Assembly: GCA_030435675.1 (NCBI GenBank)
Contig: CM059624.1
Coordinates: 16,640,769 to 16,704,768, forward strand
Reading direction: 5' to 3'
DNA length: 64,000 nt
Source: Steinernema hermaphroditum
Taxonomy: Eukaryota; Nematoda; Chromadorea; Rhabditida; Steinernematidae
Below, one piece after another: positions 1 through 10,980 of the stretch. The translations under genes and the position numbers were made by a program. The notes under the pieces are model-generated. The model saw only the letters and a program-made list of their open reading frames with translations. It did not search any database and was not told the DNA's origin. Position 1 is the stretch's first letter, and the number at the start of each line of letters is the position of its first letter.

Positions 1-173
1 CCTATCTGTCTCGAATTGAAAGTTTTGCAGGAAACTAAGATAGTCCATAGTAATCCCAACGAGAGTAGGCGCGTTCGATCAGGCTCGTGCAGTTCTACAA
101 GATGGAATCATAAAAATGCTATGGTACTTTGGAGCAGGAGGGTCAGATGCAGGACTCTTTGTATGAACAAGGC
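1..173 (+). repeat. Reference full-length monomer (defines monomer coordinates)
   Basis: First complete unit in the window, used as the coordinate frame. Positions 1-50 run from cctatctgtctcgaattg through the tagtcc motif. Positions 51-66 are the variable box, which is taatcccaacgagagt in this copy. Positions 67-97 carry the CpG-rich core gcgcgttcgatcaggctcg. Position 98 is C or T and positions 104-105 are CC or GG. Positions 112-116 are an A5 tract, followed by the hinge gctatggtactt (118-129). Positions 131-142 are ggagcaggaggg, and 149-173 form the variable tail ending aacaaggc. This copy has an unusual T at 48 (tccatag) that is shared with the copy beginning at 2981. Confidence 0.97.
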
Positions 174-346
174 CCTATCTGTCTCGAATTGAAAGTTTTG
201 CAGGAAACTAAGATAGTCCACAGGAAATCCAACGAGAGTAGGCGCGTTCGATCAGGCTCGTGCAGTTCTACAAGATGGAATCATAAAAATGCTATGGTAC
301 TTTGGAGCAGGAGGGTCAGATGCAGGACTCTTTGTATGAACAAGGC

Positions 347-507
347 CCTAACTGTCTCGAATTGAAAGTTTTGCAGGAAACTAAGATAGTCCGCAGGAAA
401 TCCAACGATAGTAGGCGCGTTCGATCAGGCTCGTGCAGTTCTACAAGATCCAATCATAAAAATTGGAGCGGAGGGGTCAGATGCATAACTCTTTGTATGA
501 ACAAGGC
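347..507 (+). repeat. Example short monomer, 161 bp (12-bp hinge deletion)
   Basis: This unit runs from cctaactgtc at 347 to the next cctaactgtc at 508. It lacks hinge positions 118-129 (gctatggtactt), so the A5 tract joins almost directly to tggagcgg. It also lacks A136 and has an extra G in the following G run, which leaves that segment's length unchanged. The deletion endpoints share only one T, so a long direct repeat did not drive it. The form recurs many times between 347 and 5100 and sporadically later, for example at 6730, 26150 and 44297. Confidence 0.92.
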
Positions 508-2980
508 CCTAACTGTCTCGAATTGAAAGTTTTGCAGGAAACTAAGATAGTCCGCAGGAAATCCAACGAGAGTAGGCGCGTTCGATCAGGCTCGTGCAGT
601 TCTACAAGATCCAATCATAAAAATTTTTGGAGCGGAGGGGTCAGATGCATAACTCTTTGTATGAACAAGGCCCTAACTGTCTCGAATTGAAAGCTTTGCA
701 GGAAACTAAGATAGTCCACAGTAATCCCAACGGGAATAGGCGCGTTCGATCAGGCTCGTACAGTTCTACAAGATCCAATCATAAAAATGCTATGGTACTT
801 TGGAGCAGGAGGGTCAGATGCAGGACTCTTTGTATGAACAAGGCCCTAACTGTCTCGAATTGAAAGTTTTGCAGGAAACTAAGATAGTCCGCAGGAAATC
901 CAACGAGAGTAGGCGCGTTCGATCAGGCTCGTGCAGTTCTACAAGATCCAATCATAAAAATTGGAGCGGAGGGGTCAGATGCATAACTCTTTGTATGAAC
1001 AAGGCCCTAACTGTCTCGAATTGAAAGCTTTGCAGGAAACTAAGATAGTCCACAGTAATCCCAACGGGAATAGGCGCGTTCGATCAGGCTCGTACAGTTC
1101 TACAAGATCCAATCATAAAAATGCTATGGTACTTTGGAGCAGGAGGGTCAGATGCAGGACTCTTTGTATGAACAAGGCCCTAACTGTCTCGAATTGAAAG
1201 TTTTGCAGGAAACTAAGATAGTCCGCAGGAAATCCAACGAGAGTAGGCGCGTTCGATCAGGCTCGTGCAGTTCTACAAGATCCAATCATAAAAATTGGAG
1301 CGGAGGGGTCAGATGCATAACTCTTTGTATGAACAAGGCCCTAACTGTCTCGAATTGAAAGTTTTGCAGGAAACTAAGATAGTCCACAGTAATCCCAACG
1401 GGAATAGGCGCGTTCGATCAGGCTCGTACAGTTCTACAAGATCCAATCATAAAAATGCTATGGTACTTTGGAGCAGGAGGGTCAGATGCAGGACTCTTTG
1501 TATGAACAAGGCCCTAACTGTCTCGAATTGAAAGTTTTGCAGGAAACTAAGATAGTCCGCAGGAAATCCAACGATAGTAGGCGCGTTCGATCAGGCTCGT
1601 GCAGTTCTACAAGATCCAATCATAAAATTTGGAGCGGAGGGGTCAGATGCATAACTCTTTGTATGAACAAGGCCCTAACTGTCTCGAATTGAAAGTTTTG
1701 CAGGAAACTAAGATAGTCCGCAGGAAATCCAACGAGAGTAGGCGCGTTCGATCAGGCTCGTGCAGTTCTACAAGATCCAATCATAAAAATATTGGAGCGG
1801 AGGGGTCAGATGCATAACTCTTTGTATGAACAAGGCCCTAACTGTCTCGAATTGAAAGCTTTGCAGGAAACTAAGATAGTCCACAGGAAATCCAACGAGA
1901 GTAGGCGCCTTCGATCAGGCTCGTGCAGTTCTACAAGATGGAATCATAAAAATGCTATGGTACTTTGGAGCAGGAGGGTCAGATGCAGGACTCTTTGTAT
2001 GAACAAGGCCCTAACTGTCTCGAATTGAAAGTTTTGCAGGAAACTAAGATAGTCCGCAGGAAATCCAACGAGAGTAGGCGCGTTCGATCAGGCTCGTGCA
2101 GTTCTACAAGATCCAATCATAAAAATTGGAGCGGAGGGGTCAGATGCATAACTCTTTGTATGAACAAGGCCCTAACTGTCTCGAATTGAAAGTTTTGCAG
2201 GAAACTAAGATAGTCCGCAGGAAATCCAACGAGAGTAGGCGCGTTCGATCAGGCTCGTGCAGTTCTATAAGATCCAATCATAAAAATTGGAGCGGAGGGG
2301 TCAGATGCATAACTCTTTGTATGAACAAGGCCCTAACTGTCTCGAATTGAAAGTTTTGCAGGAAACTAAGATAGTCCGCAGGAAATCCAACGAGAGTAGG
2401 CGCGTTCGATCAGGCTCGTGCAGTTCTACAAGATCCAATCATAAAAATATTTTTGGAGCGGAGGGGTCAGATGCAGGACTCTTTGTATGAACAAGGCCCT
2501 AACTGTCTCGAATTGAAAGTTTTGCAGGAAACTAAGATAGTCCGCAGGAAATCCAACGAGAGTAGGCGCGTTCGATCAGGCTCGTGCAGTTCTACAAGAT
2601 CCAATCATAAAAATTGGAGCGGAGGGGTCAGATGCATAACTCCTTGTATGAACAAGGCCCTAACTGTCTCGAATTGAAAGTTTTGCAGGAAACTAAGATA
2701 GTCCGCAGGAAATCCAACGAGAGTAGGCGCGTTCGATCAGGCTCGTGCAGTTCTACAAGATCCAATCATAAAAATTGGAGCGGAGGGGTCAGATGCATAA
2801 CTCTTTGTATGAACAAGGCCCTAACTGTCTCGAATTGAAAGTTTTGCAGGAAACTAAGATAGTCCGCAGGAAATCCAACGAGAGTAGGCGCGTTCGATCA
2901 GGCTCGTGCAGTTCTACAAGATCCAATCATAAAAATTGGAGCGGAGGGGTCAGATGCATAACTCTTTGTATGAACAAGGC

Positions 2981-3153
2981 CCTATCTGTCTCGAATTGAA
3001 AGTTTTGCAGGAAACTAAGATAGTCCATAGTAATCCCAACGAGAGTAGGCGCGTTCGATCAGGCTCGTGCAGTTCTACAAGATGGAATCATAAAAATGCT
3101 ATGGTACTTTGGAGCAGGAGGGTCAGGTGCAGAGCTCTTGGTGTGAGCAAGGG
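2981..3153 (+). repeat. Monomer sharing the rare T48 allele with the first monomer
   Basis: This copy has tccatagtaatcccaac followed by gagagtagg and gatggaatc, matching the monomer at 1-173 through its first 145 positions. It then diverges (gtcaggtgcagagctcttgg). The two lie 2980 bp apart, which is compatible with an old segmental duplication or gene conversion inside domain A. Confidence 0.7.
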
Positions 3154-3270
3154 CCCTGCTGTCTCGAATTGAAAGCTTTGCAGGAAACTAAGATAGTCCA
3201 CAGTAATCCCAACGGGAATAGGCGCGTTCGATCAGGCTCGTACAGTTCTACAAGATCCAATCATAAAAAT

Positions 3271-3296
3271 GCTATGGTACTAAGGGTCAGATGCAG
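3271..3296 (+). repeat. Internal 9-bp hinge/G-segment deletion
   Basis: The hinge reads gctatggtactaagggtcag, where the usual order is gctatggtactt then tggagcaggagggtcag. Nine bases of the G-rich segment are lost and the junction carries an extra A. This is one of a few copies in which the indel reaches past the hinge into positions 131-140. Another is at 5704-5720, where tactttgaaggagggtc lacks part of the same segment. Confidence 0.85.
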
Positions 3297-5144
3297 GACT
3301 CTTTGTATGAACAAGGCCCTATCTGTCTCGAATTGAAAGTTTTGCAGGAAACTAAGATAGTCCGCAGGAAATCCAACGAGAGTAGGCGCGTTCGATCAGG
3401 CTCGTGCAGTTCTACAAGATCCAATCATAAAAATTGGAGCGGAGGGGTCAGATGCATAACTCTTTGTATGAACAAGGCCCTAACTGTCTCGAATTGAAAG
3501 TTTTGCAGGAAACTAAGATAGTCCGCAGGAAATCCAACGAGAGTAGGCGCGTTCGATCAGGCTCGTGCAGTTCTATAAGATCCAATCATAAAAAATTGGA
3601 GCGGAGGGGTCAGATGCATAACTCTTTGTATGAACAAGGCCCTAACTGTCTCGAATTGAAAGTTTTGCAGGAAACTAAGATAGTCCGCAGGAAATCCAAC
3701 GAGAGTAGGCGCGTTCGATCAGGCTCGTGCAGTTCTACAAGATCCAATCATAAAAATTATTTTGGAGCGGAGGGGTCAGATGCATAACTCTTTGTATGAA
3801 CAAGGCCCTAACTGTCTCGAATTGAAAGTTTTGCAGGAAACTAAGATAGTCCACAGTAATCCCAACGGGAATAGGCGCGTTCGATCAGGCTCGTACAGTT
3901 CTACAAGATCCAATCATAAAAATGCTATGGTACTTTGGAGCAGGAGGGTCAGATGCATAACTCTTTGTATGAACAAGGCCCTAACTGTCTCGAATTGAAA
4001 GTTTTGCAGGAAACTAAGATAGTCCGCAGGAAATCCAACGAGAGTAGGCGCGTTCGATCAGGCTCGTGCAGTTCTATAAGATCCAATCATAAAAATATTG
4101 GAGCGGAGGGGTCAGATGCATAACTCTTTGTATGAACAAGGCCCTAACTGTCTCGAATTGAAAGTTTTGCAGGAAACTAAGATAGTCCGCAGGAAATCCA
4201 ACGAGAGTAGGCGCGTTCGATCAGGCTCGTGCAGTTCTACAAGATCCAATCATAAAAATTTTGTTTGGAGCGGAGGGGTCAGATGCAGGACTCTTTGTAT
4301 GAACAAGGCCCTAACTGTCTCGAATTGAAAGTTTTGCAGGAAACTAAGATAGTCCGCAGGAAATCCAACGAGAGTAGGCGCGTTCGATCAGGCTCGTGCA
4401 GTTCTACAAGATCCAATCATAAAAATGTATGGTTTTGGAGCGGAGGGGTCAGATGCATAACTCTTTGTATGAACAAGGCCCTAACTGTCTCGAATTGAAA
4501 GTTTTGCAGGAAACTAAGATAGTCCGCAGGAAATCCAACGAGAGTAGGCGCGTTCGATCAGGCTCGTGCAGTTCTACAAGATCCAATCATAAAAATTGGA
4601 GCAGGAGGGTCAGATGCATAACTCTTTGTATGAACAAGGCCCTAACTGTCTCGAATTGAAAGTTTTGCAGGAAACTAAGATAGTCCACAGGAAATCCAAC
4701 GAGAGTAGGCGCGTTCGATCAGGCTCGTGCAGTTCTACAAGATGGAATCATAAAAATGCTATGGTACTTTGGAGCAGGAGGGTCAGATGCAGGACTCTTT
4801 GTATGAACAAGGCCCTAACTGTCTCGAATTGAAAGTTTTGCAGGAAACTAAGATAGTCCGCAGGAAATCCAACGAGAGTAGGCGCGTTCGATCAGGCTCG
4901 TGCAGTTCTACAAGATCCAATCATAAAAATTATGGTTTTGGAGCAGGAGGGGTCAGATGCATAACTCTTTGTATGAACAAGGCCCTATCTGTCTCGAATT
5001 GAAAGTTTTGCAGGAAACTAAGATAGTCCGCAGGAAATCCAACGAGAGTAGGCGCGTTCGATCAGGCTCGTGCAGTTCTATAAGATCCAATCATAAAAAT
5101 TGGAGCGGAGGGGTCAGATGCATAACTCTTTGTATGAACAAGGC

Positions 5145-5235
5145 CCTAACTGTCTCGAATTGAAAGTTTTGCAGGAAACTAAGATAGTCCGCAGGAAATC
5201 CAACGAGAGTAGGCGCGTTCGATCAGGCTCGTGCA
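5145..5235 (+). repeat. Truncated monomer (91 bp) at an internal array junction
   Basis: The unit starts normally at 5145 but ends after gctcgtgca (position 91). The next bases are ccctatctgtctcg, which is the end and start of the next unit. About 81 bp (positions 92-172) are therefore missing, including the A-tract, hinge, G-rich segment and tail. The junction at 5235/5236 shows no appreciable homology. It separates the short-monomer domain from the disordered zone to its right. Confidence 0.92.
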
Positions 5236-5872
5236 CCCTATCTGTCTCGAATTGAAAGTTTTGCAGGAAACTAAGATAGTCCACAGTAATCCCAACGAGA
5301 GTAGGCGCGTTCGATCAGGCTCGTGCAGTTCTACAAGATGGAATCATAAAAATGCTATGGTACTTTGGAGCAGGAGGGTCAGATGCAGAACTCTTTGTAT
5401 GAACAAGGCCCTATCTGTCTCGAATTGAAAGTTTTGCAGGAAACTAAGATAGTCCACAGGAAATCCAACGAGAGTAGGCGCGTTCGATCAGGCTCGTGCA
5501 GTTCTACAAGATCCAATCATAAAAATCTTGGAGCTTTGGAGAGGAGGGTCAGATGCATAACTCTTTGTATGAACAAGGCCCTAACTGTCTCGAATTGAAA
5601 GTTTTGCAGGAAACTAAGATAGTCCACAGTAATCCCAACGGGAATAGGCGCGTTCGATCAGGCTCGTACAGTTCTACAAGATCCAATCATAAAAATGCTA
5701 TGGTACTTTGAAGGAGGGTCAGATGCAGAACTCTTTGTATGAACAAGGCCCTATCTGTCTCGAATTGAAAGTTTTGCAGGAAACTAAGATAGTCCGCAGG
5801 AAATCCAACGAGAGTAGGCGCGTTCGATCAGGCTCGTGCAGTTCTACAAGATCCAATCATAAAAATTGGAGC

Positions 5873-5931
5873 GGGGGGGGGGGGGGGAGGGTTCTTTGTA
5901 GGAACAATGCGGAGGGGGGGGGGGGGGGGGG
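5873..5931 (+). repeat. Two long G homopolymers (G15 and G18) inside one monomer
   Basis: After aaaaattggagc there is a run of 15 G (5873-5887), then agggttctttgtagg, aacaatgcgga, and a run of 18 G (5914-5931) leading into tgtatgaacaagg. The text between the runs looks like a degraded copy of the normal tail (ctttgtatgaacaa) followed by a second gcggagggg start. That pattern suggests a partial tail duplication in which both copies of the gaggggtc G run expanded. Homopolymers of this length are prone to sequencing and assembly error, so exact lengths are uncertain. If real, the strand could form G-quadruplexes. Confidence 0.85.
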
Positions 5932-6036
5932 TGTATGAACAAGGCCCTAACTGTCTCGAATTGAAAGTTTTGCAGGAAACTAAGATAGTCCGCAGGAAAT
6001 CCAACGAGAGTAGGCGCGTTCGATCAGGCTCGTGCA

Positions 6037-6330
6037 GTAGATCAAGATGGAATCATAAAAATGATATGGTACTTTGGAGCAGGAGGGTCAGATGCAGAGC
6101 TTTTGGTATGAGCAAGGGCCCTGCTGTCTCGAATTGAAAGTTTTGCAGGAAACTCAGATAGTCCAACACAATGCCAACGAGAATAGGCGCGTTCGATCAG
6201 GCTCGTGCAGTAGATCAAGATGGAATCATAAAAATGATATGGTACTTTGGAGCACGACGGTCAGATGCAGAGCTTTTGGTATGAGCAAGGGCCCTGCTGT
6301 CTCGAATTGAAAGTTTTGCAGGAAACTAAG
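6037..6330 (+). repeat. Pair of divergent monomers (tagatcaag / aatgcc type)
   Basis: Two adjacent units carry the segment gtgcagtagatcaag at about 6033 and 6206 in place of gtgcagttctacaag. The unit between them has actcagatagtccaacac and atgccaacgag in its box, and its G segment reads agcacgacgg. Both have gatatgg hinges and the tail gagcttttggtatgagc. Related box and tail variants recur only near 10746-10980, so these look like remnants of an older or separate subfamily. Confidence 0.85.
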
Positions 6331-9300
6331 ATAGTCCACAGTAATCCCAACAGGAATAGGCGCGTCCGATCAGGCTCGTGCAGTTCTACAAGATGGAATC
6401 ATAAAAATGGGAGCGGAGGGGTCAGATGCATAACTCTTTGTATGAACAAGGCCCTAACTGTCTCGAATTGAAAGTTTTGCAGGAAACTAAGATAGTCCAC
6501 AGGAAATCCAACGAGAGTAGGCGCGTTCGATCAGGCTCGTGCAGTTCTACAAGATCCAATCATAAAAATGCTATGGTACTTTGGAGCAGGAGGGTCAGAT
6601 GCAGAACTCTTTGCATGAACAAGGCCCTATCTGTCTCGAATTGAAAGTTTTGCAGGAAACTAAGATAGTCCGCAGGAAATCCAACGAGAGTAGGCGCGTT
6701 CGATCAGGCTCGTGCAGTTCTATAAGATCCAGTCATAAAAATTGGAGCGGAGGGGTCAGATGCATAACTCTTTGTATGAACAAGGCCCTAACTGTCTCGA
6801 ATTGAAAGTTTTGCAGGAAACTAAGATAGTCTACAGTAATCCGAACGGGAATAGGCGCGTTCGATCAGGCTCGTGCAGTTCTACAAGATGGAATCATAAA
6901 AATGCTATGGTACTTTGGAGCAGGAGGGGTCAGATGCATAACTCTTTGTATGAACAAGGCCCTAACTGTCTCGAATTGAAAGTTTTGCAGGAAACTAAGA
7001 TAGTCCACAGGAAATCCAACGAGAGTAGGCGCGTTCGATCAGGCTCGTGCAGTTCTACAAGATCCAATCATAAAAATGCTATGGTACTTTGGAGCAGGAG
7101 GGTCAGATGCAGAACTCTTTGTATGAACAAGGCCCTATCTGTCTCGAATTGAAAGTTTTGCAGGAAACTAAGATAGTCTGCAGGAAATCCAACGAGAGTA
7201 GGCGCGTTCGATCAGGCTCGTGCAGTTCTATAAGATCCAATCATAAAAATGCTATGGTACTTTGGAGCGGAGGGGTCAGATGCATAACTCTTTGTATGAA
7301 CAAGGCCCTAACTGTCTCAAATTGAAAGTTTTGCAGGAAACTAAGATAGTCCACAGGAAATCCAACGAGAGTAGGCGCGTTCGATCAGGCTCGTGCAGTT
7401 CTACAAGATGGAATCATAAAAATGCTATGGTACTTTGGAGCAGGAGGGGTCAGATGCATAACTCTTTGTATGAACAAGGCCCTAACTGTCTCGAATTGAA
7501 AGTTTTGCAGGAAACTAAGATAGTCCACAGGAAATCCAACGAGAGTAGGCGCGTTCGATCAGGCTCGTGCAGTTCTACAAGATCCAATCATAAAAATGCT
7601 ATGGTACTTTGGAGCAGGAGGGTCAGATGGAGAACTCTTTGTATGAACAAGGCCCTATCTGTCTCGAATTGAAAGTTTTGCAGGAAACTAAGATAGTCCA
7701 CAGTAATCCCAACAGGAATAGGCGCGTCCGATCAGGCTCGTGCAGTTCTACAAGATGGAATCATAAAAATGCTATGGTACTTTGGAGCAGGAGGGGTCAG
7801 ATGCATAACTCTTTGTATGAACAAGGCCCTAACTGTCTCGAATTGAAAGTTTTGCAGGAAACTAAGATAGTCCACAGGAAATCCAACGAGAGTAGGCGCG
7901 TTCGATCAGGCTCGTGCAGTTCTACAAGATCCAATCATAAAAATGCTATGGTACTTTGGAGCAGGAGGGTCAGATGCAGAACTCTTTGCATGAACAAGGC
8001 CCTATCTGTCTCGAATTGAAAGTTTTGCAGGAAACTAAGATAGTCCGCAGGAAATCCAACGAGAGTAGGCGCGTTCGATCAGGCTCGTGCAGTTCTACAA
8101 GATCCAATCATAAAAATGCTATGGTACTTTGGAGCAGGAGGGGTCAGATGCATAACTCTTTGTATGAACAAGGCCCTAACTGTCTCGAATTGAAAGTTTT
8201 GCAGGAAACTAAGATAGTCCGCAGGAAATCCAACGAGAGTAGGCGCGTTCGATCAGGCTCGTGCAGTTCTACAAGATCCAATCATAAAAATGCTATGGTA
8301 CTTTGGAGCAGGAGGGTCAGATGCAGAACTCTTTGTATGAACAAGGCCCTAACTGTCTCGAATTGAAAGTTTTGCAGGAAACTAAGATAGTCCACAGTAA
8401 TCCCAACGGGAATAGGCGCGTTCGATCAGGCTCGTGCAGTTCTACAAGATGGAATCATAAAAATGCTATGGTACTTTGGAGCAGGAGGGGTCAGATGCAT
8501 AACTCTTTGTATGAACAAGGCCCTAACTGTCTCGAATTGAAAGTTTTGCAGGAAACTAAGATAGTCCACAGTAATCCCAACGGGAATAGGCGCGTTCGAT
8601 CAGGCTCGTGCAGTTCTACAAGATGGAATCATAAAAATGCTATGGTACTTTGGAGCAGGAGGGGTCAGATGCATAACTCTTTGTATGAACAAGGCCCTAA
8701 CTGTCTCGAATTGAAAGTTTTGCAGGAAACTAAGATAGTCCACAGTAATCCCAACGGGAATAGGCGCGTTCGATCAGGCTCGTGCAGTTCTACAAGATCC
8801 AATCATAAAAATGCTATGGTACTTTGGAGCAGGAGGGTCAGATGCAGAACTCTTTGCATGAACAAGGCCCTATCTGTCTCGAATTGAAAGTTTTGCAGGA
8901 AACTAAGATAGTCCGCAGGAAATCCAACGAGAGTAGGCGCGTTCGATCAGGCTCGTGCAGTTCTATAAGATCCAATCATAAAAATGCTATGGTACTTTGG
9001 AGCGGAGGGGTCAGATGCATAACTCTTTGTATGAACAAGGCCCTAACTGTCTCGAATTGAAAGTTTTGCAGGAAACTAAGATAGTCTACAGTAATCCGAA
9101 CGGGAATAGGCGCGTTCGATCAGGCTCGTGCAGTTCTACAAGATGGAATCATAAAAATGCTATGGTAAATTGGAGCAGGAGGGGTCAGATGCATAACTCT
9201 TTGTATGAACAAGGCCCTAACTGTCTCGAATTGAAAGTTTTGCAGGAAACTAAGATAGTCCACAGGAAATCCAACGAGAGTAGGCGCGTTCGATCAGGCT

Positions 9301-10745
9301 CGTGCAGTTCTACAAGATCCAATCATAAAAATGCTATGGTACTTTGGAGCAGGAGGGTCAGATGCAGAACTCTTTGCATGAACAAGGCCCTATCTGTCTC
9401 GAATTGAAAGTTTTGCAGGAAACTAAGATAGTCTGCAGGAAATCCAACGAGAGTAGGCGCGTTCGATCAGGCTCGTGCAGTTCTATAAGATCCAATCATA
9501 AAAATGCTATGGTAATTTGGAGCGGAGGGGTCAGATGCATAACTCTTTGTATGAACAAGGCCCTAACTGTCTCAAATTGAAAGTTTTGCAGGAAACTAAG
9601 ATAGTCCACAGGAAATCCAACGAGAGTAGGCGCGTTCGATCAGGCTCGTGCAGTTCTACAAGATCCAATCATAAAAATGCTATGGTACTTTGGAGCAGGA
9701 GGGTCAGATGCAGAACTCTTTGCATGAACAAGGCCCTATCTGTCTCGAATTGAAAGTTTTGCAGGAAACTAAGATAGTCCACAGTAATCCCAACGGGAAT
9801 AGGCGCGTTCGATCAGGCTCGTGCAGTTCTACAAGATGGAATCATAAAAATGCTATGGAGCTTTGGAGCAGGAGGGTCAGATGCAGAACTCTTTGTATGA
9901 ACAAGGCCCTAACTGTCTCGAATTGAAAGTTTTGCAGGAAACTAAGATAGTCCACAGGAAATCCAACGAGAGTAGGCGCGTTCGATCAGGCTCGTGCAGT
10001 TCTACAAGATCCAATCATAAAAATGCTATGGTACTTTGGAGCAGGAGGGTCAGATGCAGAACTCTTTGTATGAACAAGGCCCTATCTGTCTCGAATTGAA
10101 AGTTTTGCAGGAAACTAAGATAGTCCACAGGAAATCCAACGAGAGTAGGCGCGTTCGATCAGGCTCGTGCAGTTCTACAAGATCCAATCATAAAAATGCT
10201 ATGGTACTTTGGAGCAGGAGGGTCAGATGCAGAACTCTTTGCATGAACAAGGCCCTATCTGTCTCGAATTGAAAGTTTTGCAGGAAACTAAGATAGTCCA
10301 CAGTAATCCCAACGGGAATAGGCGCGTTCGATCAGGCTCGTGCAGTTCTACAAGATGGAATCATAAAAATGCTATGGTACTTTGGAGCAGGAGGGGTCAG
10401 ATGCATAACTCTTTGTATGAACAAGGCCCTAACTGTCTCGAATTGAAAGTTTTGCAGGAAACTAAGATAGTCCACAGGAAATCCAACGAGAGTAGGCGCG
10501 TTCGATCAGGCTCGTGCAGTTCTACAAGATCCAATCATAAAAATGCTATGGTACTTTGGAGCAGGAGGGTCAGATGCAGAACTCTTTGCATGAACAAGGC
10601 CCTATCTGTCTCGAATTGAAAGTTTTGCAGGAAACTAAGATAGTCCACAGTAATCCCAACGGGAATAGGCGCGTTCGATCAGGCTCGTGCAGTTCTTCAA
10701 GATGGAATCATAAAAATGATATGGTACTTTGGAGCAGGAGGGTCA

Positions 10746-10980
10746 GATGCAGAGCTTTTGGTATGAGCAAGGGCCCTGCTGTCTCGAATTGAAAGTTTTG
10801 CAGGAAACTAAGATAGTCCAACAGCAATGCCAACGGGAATAGGCGCGTTCGATCAGGCTCGTGCAGTTCTACAAGATGGAATCATAAAAATGATATGGTA
10901 CTTTGGAGCAGGAGGGTCAGATGCAGAGCTTTTGGTATGAGCAAGGGCCCTGCTGTCTCGAATTGAAAGTTTTGCAGGAA
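10746..10980 (+). repeat. Second pair of divergent monomers, related to those at 6.1-6.3 kb
   Basis: Two successive tails read gcagagcttttggtatgagc (from 10746 and 10920), and the unit between has the box tccaacagcaatgccaac, one base longer than usual. The preceding unit has ttcttcaagatgg and a gatatgg hinge. The spacing to the equivalent tails at 6091 and 6264 is 4655 and 4656 bp, which suggests one ancestral pair copied within the array or two survivors of an older subfamily. Confidence 0.8.

Larger units (their letters stand above)
1..5235 (+). repeat. Array domain A: length-heterogeneous, rich in ~161-bp short monomers
   Basis: Full 173-bp units alternate with shortened units in which the hinge between the A5 tract and ttggagc is missing. 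Anchor-to-anchor spacings include 161, 163, 164, 166, 167 and 173 bp. Short units almost always also carry gcggaggggtc instead of gcaggagggtc, and usually gcataactc downstream, so the alleles travel as a haplotype. The box is mostly tccgcaggaaatcc. Other local variants are gctttgcag (T23C) and cgtacagttc (G89A). This is the least uniform large domain of the window. Confidence 0.9.
5236..6420 (+). repeat. Array domain B: disordered zone with G tracts and divergent monomers
   Basis: This stretch contains the truncation junction on its left, a duplicated hinge fragment (cttggagctttggagagg near 5526), a hinge deletion near 5707, two G homopolymers at 5873-5931, and two divergent monomers. Those have agtagatcaagatgg in place of agttctacaagatgg, and one also has gtccaacacaatgccaac and gagcacgacgg. 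At its right end a short hinge (aaaaatgggagcgg near 6405) leads back into ordinary units. It has the highest density of rearrangements in the window. Confidence 0.85.

Noticed and set aside
74..88. CENP-B box on the plus strand at the only TTCG of the monomer
   Set aside because: The central A is G and the CGGG part reads tcgt, so too few of the nine core bases match. The better candidate is on the minus strand at positions 1-15.
70..90. tRNA-like pol III B box in gcgttcgatcagg, hinting at a tRNA-derived SINE origin
   Set aside because: Only GTTCGA matches the B-box consensus GGTTCGANTCC; the following CC is absent, the candidate A box (tagtccacagg) has a mismatch, and the A-to-B spacing is too short to be convincing.
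2268..2276. TATA-like tctataag created by the C98T allele
   Set aside because: It is a single-base variant shared by whole monomer types and has no accompanying promoter elements; AT-rich hexamers like this are expected by chance.
5873..5931. Telomeric or rDNA insertion at the G-rich site
   Set aside because: There is no TTAGGG/TTTAGGG-type periodicity and no rRNA-like sequence; the bases between the G runs are recognisable as monomer tail.
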